A stretch of DNA of 54,536 bases from Lacrimispora sp. 210928-DFI.3.58 (GCF_020554865.1 NZ_JAJCIC010000033.1:1-54536); one strand, 5' to 3'; counted from the stretch's first letter, positions 16,704 through 25,227 are shown. Made by a program: numbers and translations. Notes: generated from the sequence alone by a model not told the origin.

Positions 16704-17076
16704 ACCAATCCTCCAAAATCATATCGAGATTTTCGTCACCATCCTGAGAATTAGTCACTGCTTCTATCGGATCTTCATCCATAATCATAGTCGAAGCCAT
16801 TGCTCTCGCCATAAGTACTTCTCTCAACACATGGGTCTGTTTAAAAACCTCATACCGAATTGTTTGTGAAAGAAGTTCATTTTCAAATTCACATTGTATA
16901 GTATCTGACAAATCACCATTTTCCTTAGCCGTCACCATTACACAATAATCATTATCTTCTATTGCTAAGTGAATATAATATTTATCAATGAAAGCAAATG
17001 CTGCTTTTAATAATGCTACTTTGGGATATATCCCTGCATCTAACTTTATGTTAATTTTCTTCATACTATACTCCAT
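16687..17076 (-). CDS. hxsD: His-Xaa-Ser system protein HxsD
   Basis: A 129-residue first gene of the operon. The core has the HxsD layout: IKLDAGIYPKVALLKAAFAF, an acidic strand region, FENELLSQTIR, and a C-terminal Leu-Arg-Glu (HVLREVLMARA) as in the family's LRE signature. An acidic tail of about 25 residues follows. Two starts are possible: ATG at 17076 (AAGG 4 bases upstream) or ATG at 17064 (GGAG 6 bases upstream). HxsD is the small, non-enzymatic partner of the two maturases. Its exact role is unknown; carrier or recognition functions are plausible. Confidence 0.85.
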   Translation of the reverse strand: MEYSMKKINIKLDAGIYPKVALLKAAFAFIDKYYIHLAIEDNDYCVMVTAKENGDLSDTIQCEFENELLSQTIRYEVFKQTHVLREVLMARAMASTMIMDEDPIEAVTNSQDGDENLDMILEDWFEHDN

Positions 17077-17580
17077 CGTACCTTATAGAATTCTCATTCG
17101 TTAAATAATAACTTTTCACCGTCATTCAGTTTCAGTCAAACACGCCAATGTCCTATATGCCATTTAATCATTTGACATTGTAGATTGCTGATGAATATTC
17201 TAATATTTTTTGTAATATTCCCTATAAGTCCTGCTATTTAAAGCAGAGGGTCATGTCTATGGGAGCTGACGCATCACATGGACGTGAATGAATGTTCCAG
17301 TGTTATTGTTTACTGTCTAAAGCACAGAGCAAGCACTTTGTGCTTAGCGTAAACAAAAGCTAAAAGCAGGACGTGAATATCGGCAGATAGAACAACCAGA
17401 ACATCAATTTCTCACACGAAACCCTGGTGGACAATCACTTATAAAGCACTCCTTGTCACAAACATCGTCATTGAACAAGAAGAAAACAATCCTCTTTCTC
17501 CTGTAAGCACATCACATGGACATCCAAAAACCTTACTTCTATCTCTTTTAATATAGTAAAGAGAACTTCTGTATACGAAG
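17077..17580. other. AT-rich intergenic region upstream of the accessory operon
   Basis: About 500 bases without a convincing gene. The operon promoter must lie here or upstream, but I find no -35/-10 pair with good spacing: TTGACT (minus strand, 17134-17139) and TATTAT (17105-17110) are 23 bases apart. Landmarks are two copies of CATCACATGGAC (near 17268 and 17508), a small palindrome AAGCACTTTGTGCTT near 17333, and short hairpins at 17535-17585 just after the 102-residue gene that lack a strong T run. An open stretch at about 17350-17497 (plus strand) may be a decayed gene; no family was recognised. Confidence 0.5.
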
Positions 17581-17889
17581 TTAGACCGCTCTCTTTTCTG
17601 CAACCATAACCTCATAATAAAAATCTCCTAGATCAGCGAGCATCCCCTTTTTCTCCATATGGTGATTGAACTGTCGAATGAATCGATATGATTTAAGTTT
17701 CTCTTTCCATCCACCGGTACAATATGCGATTGCTTGTACGTTATGTATTGCAAGCCATGCTGCTAAATCGTGTACAACCAAATGCTCTCGGTTCTGGAGC
17801 ATTATCTGAAGATGATCAGGAATTGCCGGATTATCATATAATAACCCCAGTGACCACCCCTTCTCGAAATTATTAAACATCATGTACAT
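17581..17889 (-). CDS. hypothetical protein, 102 residues
   Basis: A soluble small protein with no signal, membrane segment or recognised motif. Composition is protein-like, with many aromatic residues (FNNFEKGWSLGLLYDN, FIRQFNHHMEKKG). The first two ATG codons are close together, so the start may be residue 1 or 4. It stands alone between the Hxs operon and the element border, inside the AT-rich domain, and is probably cargo of the element. Confidence 0.5.
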   Translation of the reverse strand: MYMMFNNFEKGWSLGLLYDNPAIPDHLQIMLQNREHLVVHDLAAWLAIHNVQAIAYCTGGWKEKLKSYRFIRQFNHHMEKKGMLADLGDFYYEVMVAEKRAV

Positions 17890-18060
17890 TATTTAATTCC
17901 TCCACTTGATTCAGTATACCATATTCTATAAGGAAAGAACATTATTTTCACTAAATAGTATGCGAAAATCGCGTTTTATGATTAATATGTTTGGAATACT
18001 CATTTTTAGAAAATGCGTTTCATGTGTATTATATGTGGCCTTTTATGGTTTTTGAGGTGT

Positions 18061-18470
18061 GTTTCGGATGTGAATAAGCATGACAACATGTCATGTTTTC
18101 AGCCGTATTAAGGATGTGATAAATGTGATATTTTGGAGACACAATTCATCAAATTATCTGGATATAAATTAACACCCGTAATATGACCCCCTTTTCTCAA
18201 AAATCGCACATACATTAACATCTGAAACAGCCGATTGTTAATGAAATAACGATATGTATTACATCCGAAACACCAGCATAGGACAACCTATCGAAGTACC
18301 CATAAACCCTTGACTTTGCTTGATTTTTTAATTCTGCTGGAAGTAAAATACACCTGAAATACCCTAATAACGCCGATTTTGTTTCAGATGTAATTTATCT
18401 CCGAATTTGTGAAAAACGGCGGTTTTGGAGCCGCCGTTTCAGATGTAATTTCGTGTTTCGGATGTTAATT
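18061..18470. repeat. six-copy GTTTCRGATGTWAAT motif array
   Basis: Clear copies: 18061-18076 (+), 18214-18228 (-), 18258-18271 (-), 18381-18395 (+), 18436-18450 (+) and 18455-18470 (+). Two degenerate copies lie near 18161-18182 and 18343-18358. Copies at 18381 and 18455 share a longer extension ending in TTTATCTC. Spacing is irregular, which excludes CRISPR; binding sites for a recombinase or regulator fit better. Confidence 0.75.
18412..18439 (-). terminator. terminator within the transposon-end region
   Basis: Stem ACGGCGG (18416-18422) pairs with CCGCCGT (18431-18437) around an 8-base loop. On the minus strand it is followed by a run of five T. It would stop transcription leaving truncated comM before it enters the element, and it lies between two of the repeat motifs. 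Confidence 0.7.
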
Positions 18471-19619
18471 TATCTCAACATTTAAATAGGTATGTATCTG
18501 AAGCTCCGAACAGCTGCAGCGGCTTCTATCCGGATAAAACCCGCAAGGACACGGATTCATAGCGGCCACGATCATAAAGTCCGCCGGAAATTCATAGGTT
18601 CCTGTCACTCTGGAAACAGTAATGCGCCGCTCCTCTAAGGGCTGGCGCAGCACTTCAATAGCTGCGCGGCTGAACAGCGGGAGTTCATCCAAAAACAGGA
18701 CGCCTCCCGATGCCAGGGACAGCTCACCTGGCCTTGGAGGAAGTCCTCCTCCTGTAAGTCCCTGAGGCGTGATGGTATGATGAGGGTTCCGAAAGGGACG
18801 TCTCGACAAAAGAGAACTGTTCGGCGGAAGAAGGCCGCATACACTGTATATTTTCGAGATCTCTATGTCCTCTTCTCTTGATAATGCCGGAAGGATCGTT
18901 GGAATACGGCTTGCCACCATTGTCTTTCCGCTTCCCGCGCTTCCATTCATCAGAAGGCCGTGCATCCCGGCTGCTGCTACCTCTGCGGCCCTGCGAAGCA
19001 CAAGCTGCCCATTGACCTCTCTGTAATCCACATCGTATGTCTGGGTGCCATCATAGTGAGCTGTATCTGATATTTCATTGGCTTCTTCCAATCCTTTTTC
19101 TATGTCTTCTTCCTCACGAAGCATTGCAATCATATGCTCCAGAGACCTCACTCCTAACACCTCCATCCCCTCGATCACCATTCCTTCCCTTTTGTTTTCG
19201 CCGGGAAGGAAGCAGCGTTTCAGCCCATACTCCCTTGCTGCTGCCACCAGTGAGAGAACACCTGTTACCGGCTTTACTCTACCGTTCAATCCCAATTCAC
19301 CTATTACCATACTGCTTTTCAGGCAGCCCGTATCCACCAGTCCGAAGGCTCCCAGCATAGCAACTGCAATGGAGAGGTCAAAAGCTGTGCCTCCTTTCCG
19401 CACACCTGCCGGTGACAAATTCACTGTGATCTTTTTGGCAGGAAGATGAAAACCTGAGTTCTTAAGCGCAGTTCTCACGCGCTCCTGTGATTCTCTCACC
19501 TCTGATGCCAGCTGGCCTGAAATGGAAAAGCCCGGCAGGCCGTCAGAAACGTCTGCTTCTACAGAGACAATATAACCTTCTACAGCTTCTATGCCTCCGC
19601 TGTAAATCTGCGTAAACAT
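18465..19619 (-). pseudogene. comM: ComM/YifB Mg-chelatase-like ATPase, 3'-truncated
   Basis: The 384-residue fragment starts normally (a Lon-like domain with DGLPGFSISG and LSPAGVRKGGTAFDL) and contains the chelatase AAA+ core: Walker A GSAGSGKT near residue 227, PFRNPHHTIT, Walker B GGVLFLDELP and AAMNPCPCGFYPD. Intact ComM proteins are about 500 residues. Here the frame stops after IHTYLN with VEIN encoded by foreign DNA, so the arginine-finger and C-terminal domains (the segment starting SGPLLDRID in relatives) are missing. ComM helps branch migration during natural transformation. Insertion of the AT-rich element is the likely cause of the break; the 3' part may lie beyond the left edge. 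Confidence 0.88.
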
Positions 19620-19892
19620 CCATACGCCCCTTTCCTAATGTGTATTTGCATCTGTTCTGAAAACATGGTACGGATATGTACCGGATATTCTTTTAGACTG
19701 CCTGTGGATCAGGCAAGATTATAAAGATAGTATTACTATACTAGATAAAAAAGGAAAAGGCAAGGGGGATTTTGCCGCCAAGCGACAGGACAGATTTTGC
19801 CGCCGGACGGCAGGGCAGGCAAAAGCGAACTCATGGACGGCACAGTCATGCGCAAAATCAGGACAAAGCGATCAAACTATGGAAACGCTCAA

Positions 19893-20672
19893 CTATCTCT
19901 GAAACTCCGTCATATACGGCCTGAAGCGCAGCGGCAGGTGGTTCCTCTGGCAGGTGGGATTCGTCCGCTCTTTGATCGCGATCGTGTCAAAAAATGCTTT
20001 CCATAATTCCTGATACTCTGCCTCGTCTGTCCTTTTGCTGAGACACTCCTTCCATAGCTCTCCGTATTCACTCCCTCCCATCTTCCCATCTATGAGAAAC
20101 CAGGACTGTCCTCTGGGATGCACGGAGGCCTTCTCTCTGTTTTCATCGTAGATGATCCAGTTTTCCTCAGGCAGGCGGTCTGCAAAATGGGGTGACAACA
20201 AAGGCAGTACATCATTTTTGGGCCCGATGCGGCTTACCAGAATATTTCCCGCAGCCTGGGAAAAGCGTATGAATTCAACCAAAAGGTGATTTTCATTATA
20301 TACATTCCGGCATATGCGGAATATCTCGTATACCTCTGGAAGCTGCAGCATGTCGGAGATCTTTGGTCCGTAACGGAAGGCCTGGATGAGGAAGCGGTAT
20401 ATCCTGTCTGCACGCTCCGGCTCCTGACTTAAGGAGGCCACATAGATCTTCCTGTATACCTCCTGGGACAGCCTTCTGCTGACAGCCGACAACACCTTTT
20501 TACTCTTTTCCTCTGTCCGCACCACATCCACATAGTCACAGAACAGTTCCATCTCCTGTCCGCAGCCTCCTATCTCTAAGCGCACATTGTCATGGCCCTT
20601 GCAGCTCATCCACGCATCATACACGCCGCAGAGAATGCTCTCAAAATCCGGTTCACACACATACACTGTCAT
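19893..20672 (-). CDS. TIGR03915-family DNA metabolism protein
   Basis: A 259-residue protein of the family found next to a radical SAM protein with a C-terminal helix-hairpin-helix. The opening YVCEPDFESILCGVYDAW, the central FRYGPKISDMLQLPEV and the closing RNHLPLRFRPYMTEF are typical. The C-terminal part belongs to the DUF4130 type. It follows its partner by 19 bases and should share its SOS-controlled promoter. It probably helps in repair or processing of DNA bases; no catalytic residue can be assigned. Confidence 0.85.
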   Translation of the reverse strand: MTVYVCEPDFESILCGVYDAWMSCKGHDNVRLEIGGCGQEMELFCDYVDVVRTEEKSKKVLSAVSRRLSQEVYRKIYVASLSQEPERADRIYRFLIQAFRYGPKISDMLQLPEVYEIFRICRNVYNENHLLVEFIRFSQAAGNILVSRIGPKNDVLPLLSPHFADRLPEENWIIYDENREKASVHPRGQSWFLIDGKMGGSEYGELWKECLSKRTDEAEYQELWKAFFDTIAIKERTNPTCQRNHLPLRFRPYMTEFQR

Positions 20673-20691
20673 CTTCTGCTGCTCCTTTCTG

Positions 20692-22284
20692 TCACAGATT
20701 CCCTAAAACTGTGCTTAACACATCATCCCTTGTAACAGGGGCCTCCAAATGCATGTCATCGAACAGGGAAAGCTGCCTGTAGCTGTCCTTATGCTCAATG
20801 TCCCACACCGCTCTGCGTTCATCCCCCACAAGGGCACTTGTAATGTAATCCTGATCCAGACGCATCCCCTCTGCCATCCGCCCTTTGCAGGTAATGAAAT
20901 ACCTGGCCCGCTTTAACACCACTCCGATCTTCTTAAGATCCTCAAAGGAAAGGTTCCCCTGCCTCCGGGCAGATACAATTCTCTGGGCAGACTTCACTCC
21001 CACACCAGGTATCCTGAGCAGCACCTCATAGGAAGCCTTATTCACCTCTACCGGAAAGCCCTCCAGATGCCTCAGTGCCCAGTCACACTTAGGATCCAGG
21101 AAAAGATTGAAATTCGGCTTTTCCTCTGAAAGCAGCTCTCCTGCCTGAAAGCCGTAGAACCGGAGAAGCCAATCTGCCTGATACAGCCTGTGCTCCCTAA
21201 GGAGAGGCGGGCCTCCGGGCAGGGAGGGGAGGCTGCTGTCTGTATTGACCGGGATGTAGGCGGAGAAGAATACCCTTTTTAATCCATAGTTTTCATAGAG
21301 CGCCTGGGTGACTGAGAGCATCTGGAAATCATTCTCCGGCGTAGCCCCTACGATCATCTGGGTGCTCTGTCCGGCCGGTACAAAGGCTTTCCTTTTATAC
21401 TGGGAGGCGGGAAGCACAAGGGAACTCCTGTCTCCTGCCAGACTGCCAGTTGCTTTGTTCTCCTCCCCGGACGGGGCATTGGGAGTTTTCTTGTTTTTAG
21501 GGCTTTGTAGGCTTTGGAAAGCTCCAGGGCCCTTTAATCCCCTTACAGCGCTCTCCCCATCTGCCAGCTCCGGCTTTATGAGTGCAGCTCCGCCTGCAAA
21601 TCCTGCCCGCTCTGTGGGATACATTTTCTTAAACTCTCTGTCATACCCCAGCAGATGACCTGATGCCAAGATCCCCTGCTGTATCTGGCGCATGGGGCGC
21701 AGGATCTTATCCCTGGTCTTTCCCGGAGCCAGTCTGCGCAGGCCATCTGCCGTAGGAAGCTCCAGGTTGATGCTCATCCTGTCCGCCAGAAAGCCCATCT
21801 GCTCCACCAGCTCCGCGGATGCCCCCGGAATCGTCTTCACATGGATATATCCATTAAAACGGCACTGGTTCCTCAGCTTATAGAGAGTCTCATAGATCAG
21901 CTCCATGGTGTGATCTGCATTGTACAGGATGCCGGAGCTTAAGAACAAGCCTTCAATATAATTCCTCCGATAAAACTCCATCGTAAGCCTGCAGACCTCA
22001 TCCGGTGTAAAGGCTGTCCGTACCACATCATTAGAACAACGGTTTACACAGTATTTGCAGTCATAGATGCACTGGTTGGTGAACAGGATCTTAAGCAATG
22101 AGATACACCGCCCATCAGCCGCAAAGCTGTGGCAGATCCCGGCCTCAGAGGTATTTCCCAGGCTTCCGGCTTTTCCCCTTCTTTGTACTCCGCTTGAGGT
22201 GCAGGCCACATCATACTTTGCCGCATCTGTTAAAATCTTCAATTTTTCCTGTATGCTCAAATTTTCCTGTATCAGCATTTCCAT
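20692..22284 (-). CDS. putative DNA modification/repair radical SAM protein (TIGR03916 type)
   Basis: About 530 residues. The radical SAM motif CIYDCKYC lies near residue 75 and is followed by CVNRCSNDV. The C-terminal 130 residues contain a helix-hairpin-helix (LRIPGVGVKSAQRIVSARR) like those of DNA glycosylases, pointing to DNA binding. Residues about 225-300 are an unusual Gly/Ser/Lys/Pro-rich insertion that looks unstructured. The start is ATG at 22284 (a GTG precedes it; ATG at 22278 with GGTG six bases upstream is also possible). Two LexA boxes flank the promoter, consistent with a damage-inducible repair role. Confidence 0.88.
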   Translation of the reverse strand: MEMLIQENLSIQEKLKILTDAAKYDVACTSSGVQRRGKAGSLGNTSEAGICHSFAADGRCISLLKILFTNQCIYDCKYCVNRCSNDVVRTAFTPDEVCRLTMEFYRRNYIEGLFLSSGILYNADHTMELIYETLYKLRNQCRFNGYIHVKTIPGASAELVEQMGFLADRMSINLELPTADGLRRLAPGKTRDKILRPMRQIQQGILASGHLLGYDREFKKMYPTERAGFAGGAALIKPELADGESAVRGLKGPGAFQSLQSPKNKKTPNAPSGEENKATGSLAGDRSSLVLPASQYKRKAFVPAGQSTQMIVGATPENDFQMLSVTQALYENYGLKRVFFSAYIPVNTDSSLPSLPGGPPLLREHRLYQADWLLRFYGFQAGELLSEEKPNFNLFLDPKCDWALRHLEGFPVEVNKASYEVLLRIPGVGVKSAQRIVSARRQGNLSFEDLKKIGVVLKRARYFITCKGRMAEGMRLDQDYITSALVGDERRAVWDIEHKDSYRQLSLFDDMHLEAPVTRDDVLSTVLGNL

Positions 22285-22295
22285 CACCGCCGGAG

Positions 22296-22370
22296 AGAAC
22301 GTTTGTTCGTTTTTTCTTTATTCTATCACACATGACCCGTTAAGTCAATCTATGCAGGAACATTTGTTCG
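22296..22370 (-). promoter_or_regulatory. SOS promoter with two LexA boxes
   Basis: On the minus strand, -35 TTGACT (22343-22348) and -10 TAGAAT (22320-22325) are separated by 17 bases. CGAACAAATGTTCC (22357-22370) lies just upstream of -35 and CGAACAAACGTTCT (22296-22309) just after -10. Each fits 13 of 14 positions of the Gram-positive LexA box CGAACRNRYGTTYG. LexA bound at both should block transcription until DNA damage. Confidence 0.88.
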
Positions 22371-22498
22371 AAAATAAAGCTTTTCCGGCTTTTTCCGCTT
22401 TGGTTTCAGCCTTTATAAAGAGAGAAATAATCAGGAAAATTCGGGTCTGTCTCTTATTTCTGAAACTTCGGTGTAAAAAGAGGGAAATTGGACAAAAG

Positions 22499-22542
22499 AA
22501 AAAGCAGGACAGACAGGAAGTTGTTTTTCCTGTCTGCCCTGC
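22499..22542 (-). terminator. terminator after galE
   Basis: A 16-base-pair hairpin with one mismatch, arms 22504-22519 and 22527-22542, followed on the minus strand by TTTTTCTTTT. It lies about 85 bases beyond the galE stop. Confidence 0.85.
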
Positions 22543-22626
22543 GGTAAGGGTGATATATGTTTGTCTGCTCATTTTCGGCGGGATTGTTTGAGGGTTGCCG
22601 ATGGGATGAGGACAAATCTTCTCAAC

Positions 22627-23643
22627 TCAATCCCTATATCCATTGGGATTCATGGACTGCCATCTCCAGGAATCTGCACACATGTCTTCGATTCCCTTCT
22701 CTGCTACCCAGCCAAGCTCTGCCTTTGCCTTTGCACAATCAGAATAGCAGGTGGCAATGTCGCCGTCTCTTCTGGGCTGGATCTCGTATTTTAAGGTCTT
22801 GCCGCAGGCCTTCTCGTAGGCATGGAGCACGTCCAGCACGCTGTAGCCAACTCCGGTGCCCAGATTGTAGATGCTCACGCCCTCCTTGTCCTCCAGCTTC
22901 TGTACTGCCTTCACATGGCCCTTGGCCAGGTCTACCACGTGGATGTAGTCCCTGACGCCTGTGCCGTCCGGGGTGTTATAGTCATTGCCGAACACATTCA
23001 GATGATCCAGCTTGCCTACCGCTACCTGGGCAATATAGGGAACCAGGTTGTTGGGAATGCCCTTGGGATCCTCTCCGATCAGGCCGCTCTCGTGAGCGCC
23101 GATAGGGTTGAAATAGCGCAGCAGCACCACATTCCACTCAGAATCCGCTGTGTGGAAATCGGTCAGGATCTGCTCCAGCATGCCCTTTGTCCGGCCGTAG
23201 GGATTGGTGATCTCTCCCTTAGGGCACTTCTCTGTGATCGGGATCTCTGCCGGATCTCCGTATACGGTTGCGGAGGAGCTGAATACGATATTCTTCACGC
23301 CGTGATTCCTCATCTCGTCGCAGAGAATCAGGGTTCCGGTGATGTTGTTGTGATAATACTCAAGGGGCTTATGTACGGACTCTCCTACTGCCTTCAGTCC
23401 TGCAAAATGGATCACAGAATCAATCTTTTCTGTCTCAAATATCTCTCTTACAGCAGAGCGGTTTAAAAGATCAGCTTCATAAAAGGTTACTTTCTTTCCA
23501 GTGATCTTCTCCACCCGCTCCAGAGCCTTCTCACTGGAATTGTAAAGGTTATCTACTACCACTACCTCATAGCCTGCATTGAGAAGCTCTACGCAGGTGT
23601 GGCTTCCAATATATCCTGCACCACCGGTTACTAAAATTGCCAT
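22627..23643 (-). CDS. galE: UDP-glucose 4-epimerase
   Basis: A 338-residue extended short-chain dehydrogenase that interconverts UDP-glucose and UDP-galactose with bound NAD. It shows the Rossmann motif TGGAGYIGS at residues 5-13, [18 protein letters not shown], the catalytic SSSATVYG with YGRTK (Tyr-x3-Lys), and NPIGAH. The start is the ATG at 23643 because GGAGG lies six bases upstream and the protein then begins MAILVTGG; the frame is open 57 bases further upstream. It stands alone with its own promoter and terminator and supplies UDP-galactose for envelope glycans or the Leloir pathway. Confidence 0.95.
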   Translation of the reverse strand: MAILVTGGAGYIGSHTCVELLNAGYEVVVVDNLYNSSEKALERVEKITGKKVTFYEADLLNRSAVREIFETEKIDSVIHFAGLKAVGESVHKPLEYYHNNITGTLILCDEMRNHGVKNIVFSSSATVYGDPAEIPITEKCPKGEITNPYGRTKGMLEQILTDFHTADSEWNVVLLRYFNPIGAHESGLIGEDPKGIPNNLVPYIAQVAVGKLDHLNVFGNDYNTPDGTGVRDYIHVVDLAKGHVKAVQKLEDKEGVSIYNLGTGVGYSVLDVLHAYEKACGKTLKYEIQPRRDGDIATCYSDCAKAKAELGWVAEKGIEDMCADSWRWQSMNPNGYRD

Positions 23644-23747
23644 ACTATTTCCTCCTTCAAACAGTTCACTCTCTGCTACAGCCGCCTCGGAAGCGTGCAT
23701 AGATAAGGACGGGACAGCTCTGTCTGTTCCCGCCCTCCTTATGTTAC

Positions 23748-23776
23748 AGTATAATACTTTGTAGCCATTTTAACAA
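23748..23776 (-). promoter_or_regulatory. promoter of galE
   Basis: On the minus strand, -35 TTGTTA (23771-23776) and -10 TATACT (23748-23753) are 17 bases apart. The leader then contains an imperfect hairpin (AAGGA...TCCTT and CGGGA...TCCCG, 23704-23740) before the ribosome-binding site. Confidence 0.6.
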
Positions 23777-23816
23777 TGCACAATTCTTCTATCTTTTTAT
23801 GATATTTTTGGATATT

Positions 23817-24446
23817 TCAACCATGCCTGTTCATCTCTGTCCGGATCTTCTCAATGGCCTTTTTCTCGATCCGGCTCACATAAGACCGGGATATCCCCAG
23901 CCTGGCGGCGATTTCCCGCTGTGTGTGCTCCTTTCCCCGGTAAAGGCCATAGCGCATGCCCAGCACCTCTTTTTCTGTCTTTGTCAGGCAGGACTCAAAG
24001 GCCTCGTACATCTCCCTGACATCCTGCTTAAAGATCATGGTTTCCAGAGTCTCCTTGTTGTCTGTCTCGATAATGTCCACAAGGCTCACAGTTTCTCCGT
24101 CCTTGTCTACCCCGATAGGTTCAAACAGGGATACTTCCTTTGAATACTTCCGGTTTGCCCGAAGGAGCATCAGGATCTCATTTTCCACACATCTGGCAGC
24201 ATAGGTAGCCAGGCGGGAGCCTTTGTCTGCATTGAATGTATTGACTGCCTTTATCAGGCCGATGGTTCCAACGGAAAGCAGGTCCTCCATGTCGTAATCT
24301 GTTCCCTGGTACTTTTTTACTACATGGGCCACCAGACGCATATTGTGTTCGATCAGCATATCCTTCGCTGACTGGTCGCCCTCTTTGCAGCGCTCCAGAC
24401 ACTCTTTCTCTTCCCCGGCTGATAATGGTTTTGGAAATGTCTTCAA
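23817..24446 (-). CDS. sigK: sporulation sigma factor SigK
   Basis: A 209-residue sigma-70 family protein for the late mother-cell stage of sporulation. TFPKPLS near the N-terminus and MRLVAHVVKKY, DLLSVGTIGLIKAVNTF (region 2), SLVDII and the C-terminal HTH TQREIAARLGISRSYVSRIEKKA (region 4) mark it as sigma-K. The gene is uninterrupted (no skin element). The start is TTG at 24446 with AAGGTGG six bases upstream; a stop lies 36 bases further upstream in frame, so no hydrophobic pro-sequence is encoded. Sigma-K of Clostridioides difficile also lacks one. Activity would then not need SpoIVFB cleavage. Confidence 0.92.
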   Translation of the reverse strand: MKTFPKPLSAGEEKECLERCKEGDQSAKDMLIEHNMRLVAHVVKKYQGTDYDMEDLLSVGTIGLIKAVNTFNADKGSRLATYAARCVENEILMLLRANRKYSKEVSLFEPIGVDKDGETVSLVDIIETDNKETLETMIFKQDVREMYEAFESCLTKTEKEVLGMRYGLYRGKEHTQREIAARLGISRSYVSRIEKKAIEKIRTEMNRHG

Positions 24447-24537
24447 AGAAAGCCACCTTAACGCAGAACTTAATGTAGTTTATGCGAAGGCGGCCTTCAA
24501 AGTGCTTTTACAATTTTCTATAAGCTGGTACTTCTTT

Positions 24538-25227
24538 TCAGCAGCAGGCTCTCCGGGCTGCCCTCAGCATTTCCATGCAGCAGTCCGTTGCTGTTCTTCC
24601 CTTCAAAAACAGTCCTGAGGTCCCTCCTGTCAGGATTCCCGCTCCGGCCTCCACCACCTTCCCTATGGTGGAGGAATTGATATTCCCATCCGCCTCGATC
24701 CTCCTGTCAAGGCCTGCGTCATCTAAAAGCTTCCTCATCCGGCGGATGTGCTCCACTGCCTGTGGCTGCATTTTCTGTCCGGAAAAGCCCGGATTCACTG
24801 TCAGCTTCAGGACCCACTCTGCCTCTGCAGCCAGGGCTGTAAAGTCATCCCCAGGGGCTGTATCCGCCCTGTAGGCCAGCACAGGCTTTGCTCCGGCTTC
24901 CCTGATCCGGCGGAATATCTGAAGCGGTTCCTTCATCGCTTCATAGTGGACTGCAATGTAGTCCGCTCCGGCCTGCGCAAAGCTGTCGATAAAGCGCTCC
25001 GGCTCATATACCGCCAAATGGGCTTCGATGGGAAGGCCTGATACCTTTTTCATGCTCTGCAGTGTCGTCTCCCCCAGGATAAAACATTGGTTAAACCTGC
25101 CGTCCACCACATCAAAATGGTAAAAGGATACCTCTGAGGCCTCCACCTCATTGACTGCCTCCTCCAGATGGCACAGATCCATGCAGGATACGGAGGCTGA
25201 CACGTATATGCTCTTATTTTGCTCCAC
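24538..25227 (-). CDS. ribulose-phosphate 3-epimerase family protein
   Basis: A 229-residue TIM barrel. Typical motifs: HFDVVDGRFNQ (the metal-binding His and Asp of strand 2), EAHLAVYEPERFI, AVHYEA, VNPGFSGQKM and EADGNINSSTI, ending in GAGILTGGTSGLF. The metal ligands seem kept, but the sequence differs from housekeeping Rpe (SASVSCMDL in place of SPSILSADF), so it may act on another ketose phosphate, as allulose-6-phosphate epimerase does. The start is GTG with GAGGAAG seven bases upstream. It is the last gene of the PTS/SDR run. Confidence 0.82.
   Translation of the reverse strand: MEQNKSIYVSASVSCMDLCHLEEAVNEVEASEVSFYHFDVVDGRFNQCFILGETTLQSMKKVSGLPIEAHLAVYEPERFIDSFAQAGADYIAVHYEAMKEPLQIFRRIREAGAKPVLAYRADTAPGDDFTALAAEAEWVLKLTVNPGFSGQKMQPQAVEHIRRMRKLLDDAGLDRRIEADGNINSSTIGKVVEAGAGILTGGTSGLFLKGRTATDCCMEMLRAARRACC

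Larger units (their letters stand above)
18058..18480. mobile_element. candidate Tn7-like transposon end with repeated binding sites
   Basis: The truncated comM frame runs into AT-rich DNA here. Read from comM, the element would begin 5'-TGTTGAGATAAATTAACA, so the plus strand ends in ACA at 18478-18480, like Tn7-family termini (TGT...ACA). Inside lie repeats of GTTTCRGATGTWAAT in both orientations, as expected for arrays of transposase sites. comM is a known target of Tn7-like elements (Tn6022/AbaR in Acinetobacter). The transposase genes and other end are not in the window, so this is inference. Confidence 0.5.

Noticed and set aside
17101..17145. Promoter of the Hxs operon from TTGACT and TATTAT
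   Set aside because: The spacer is 23 bases, too long for a normal housekeeping promoter.
18061..18470. CRISPR array
   Set aside because: The repeats are about 15 bases, in both orientations and irregularly spaced, and no cas genes are near.
22822..23466. A 214-codon plus-strand frame over galE
   Set aside because: It is the reverse of conserved galE codons with no ribosome-binding site or known domain.
23817..24446. skin-type prophage split of sigK
   Set aside because: The coding region is continuous from region 2 to region 4.
24178..24456. A GTG-started frame overlapping the sigK start that might encode the missing pro-sequence
   Set aside because: It is in another frame, has no hydrophobic pro-like segment and would need a frameshift to join TFPKPLS.
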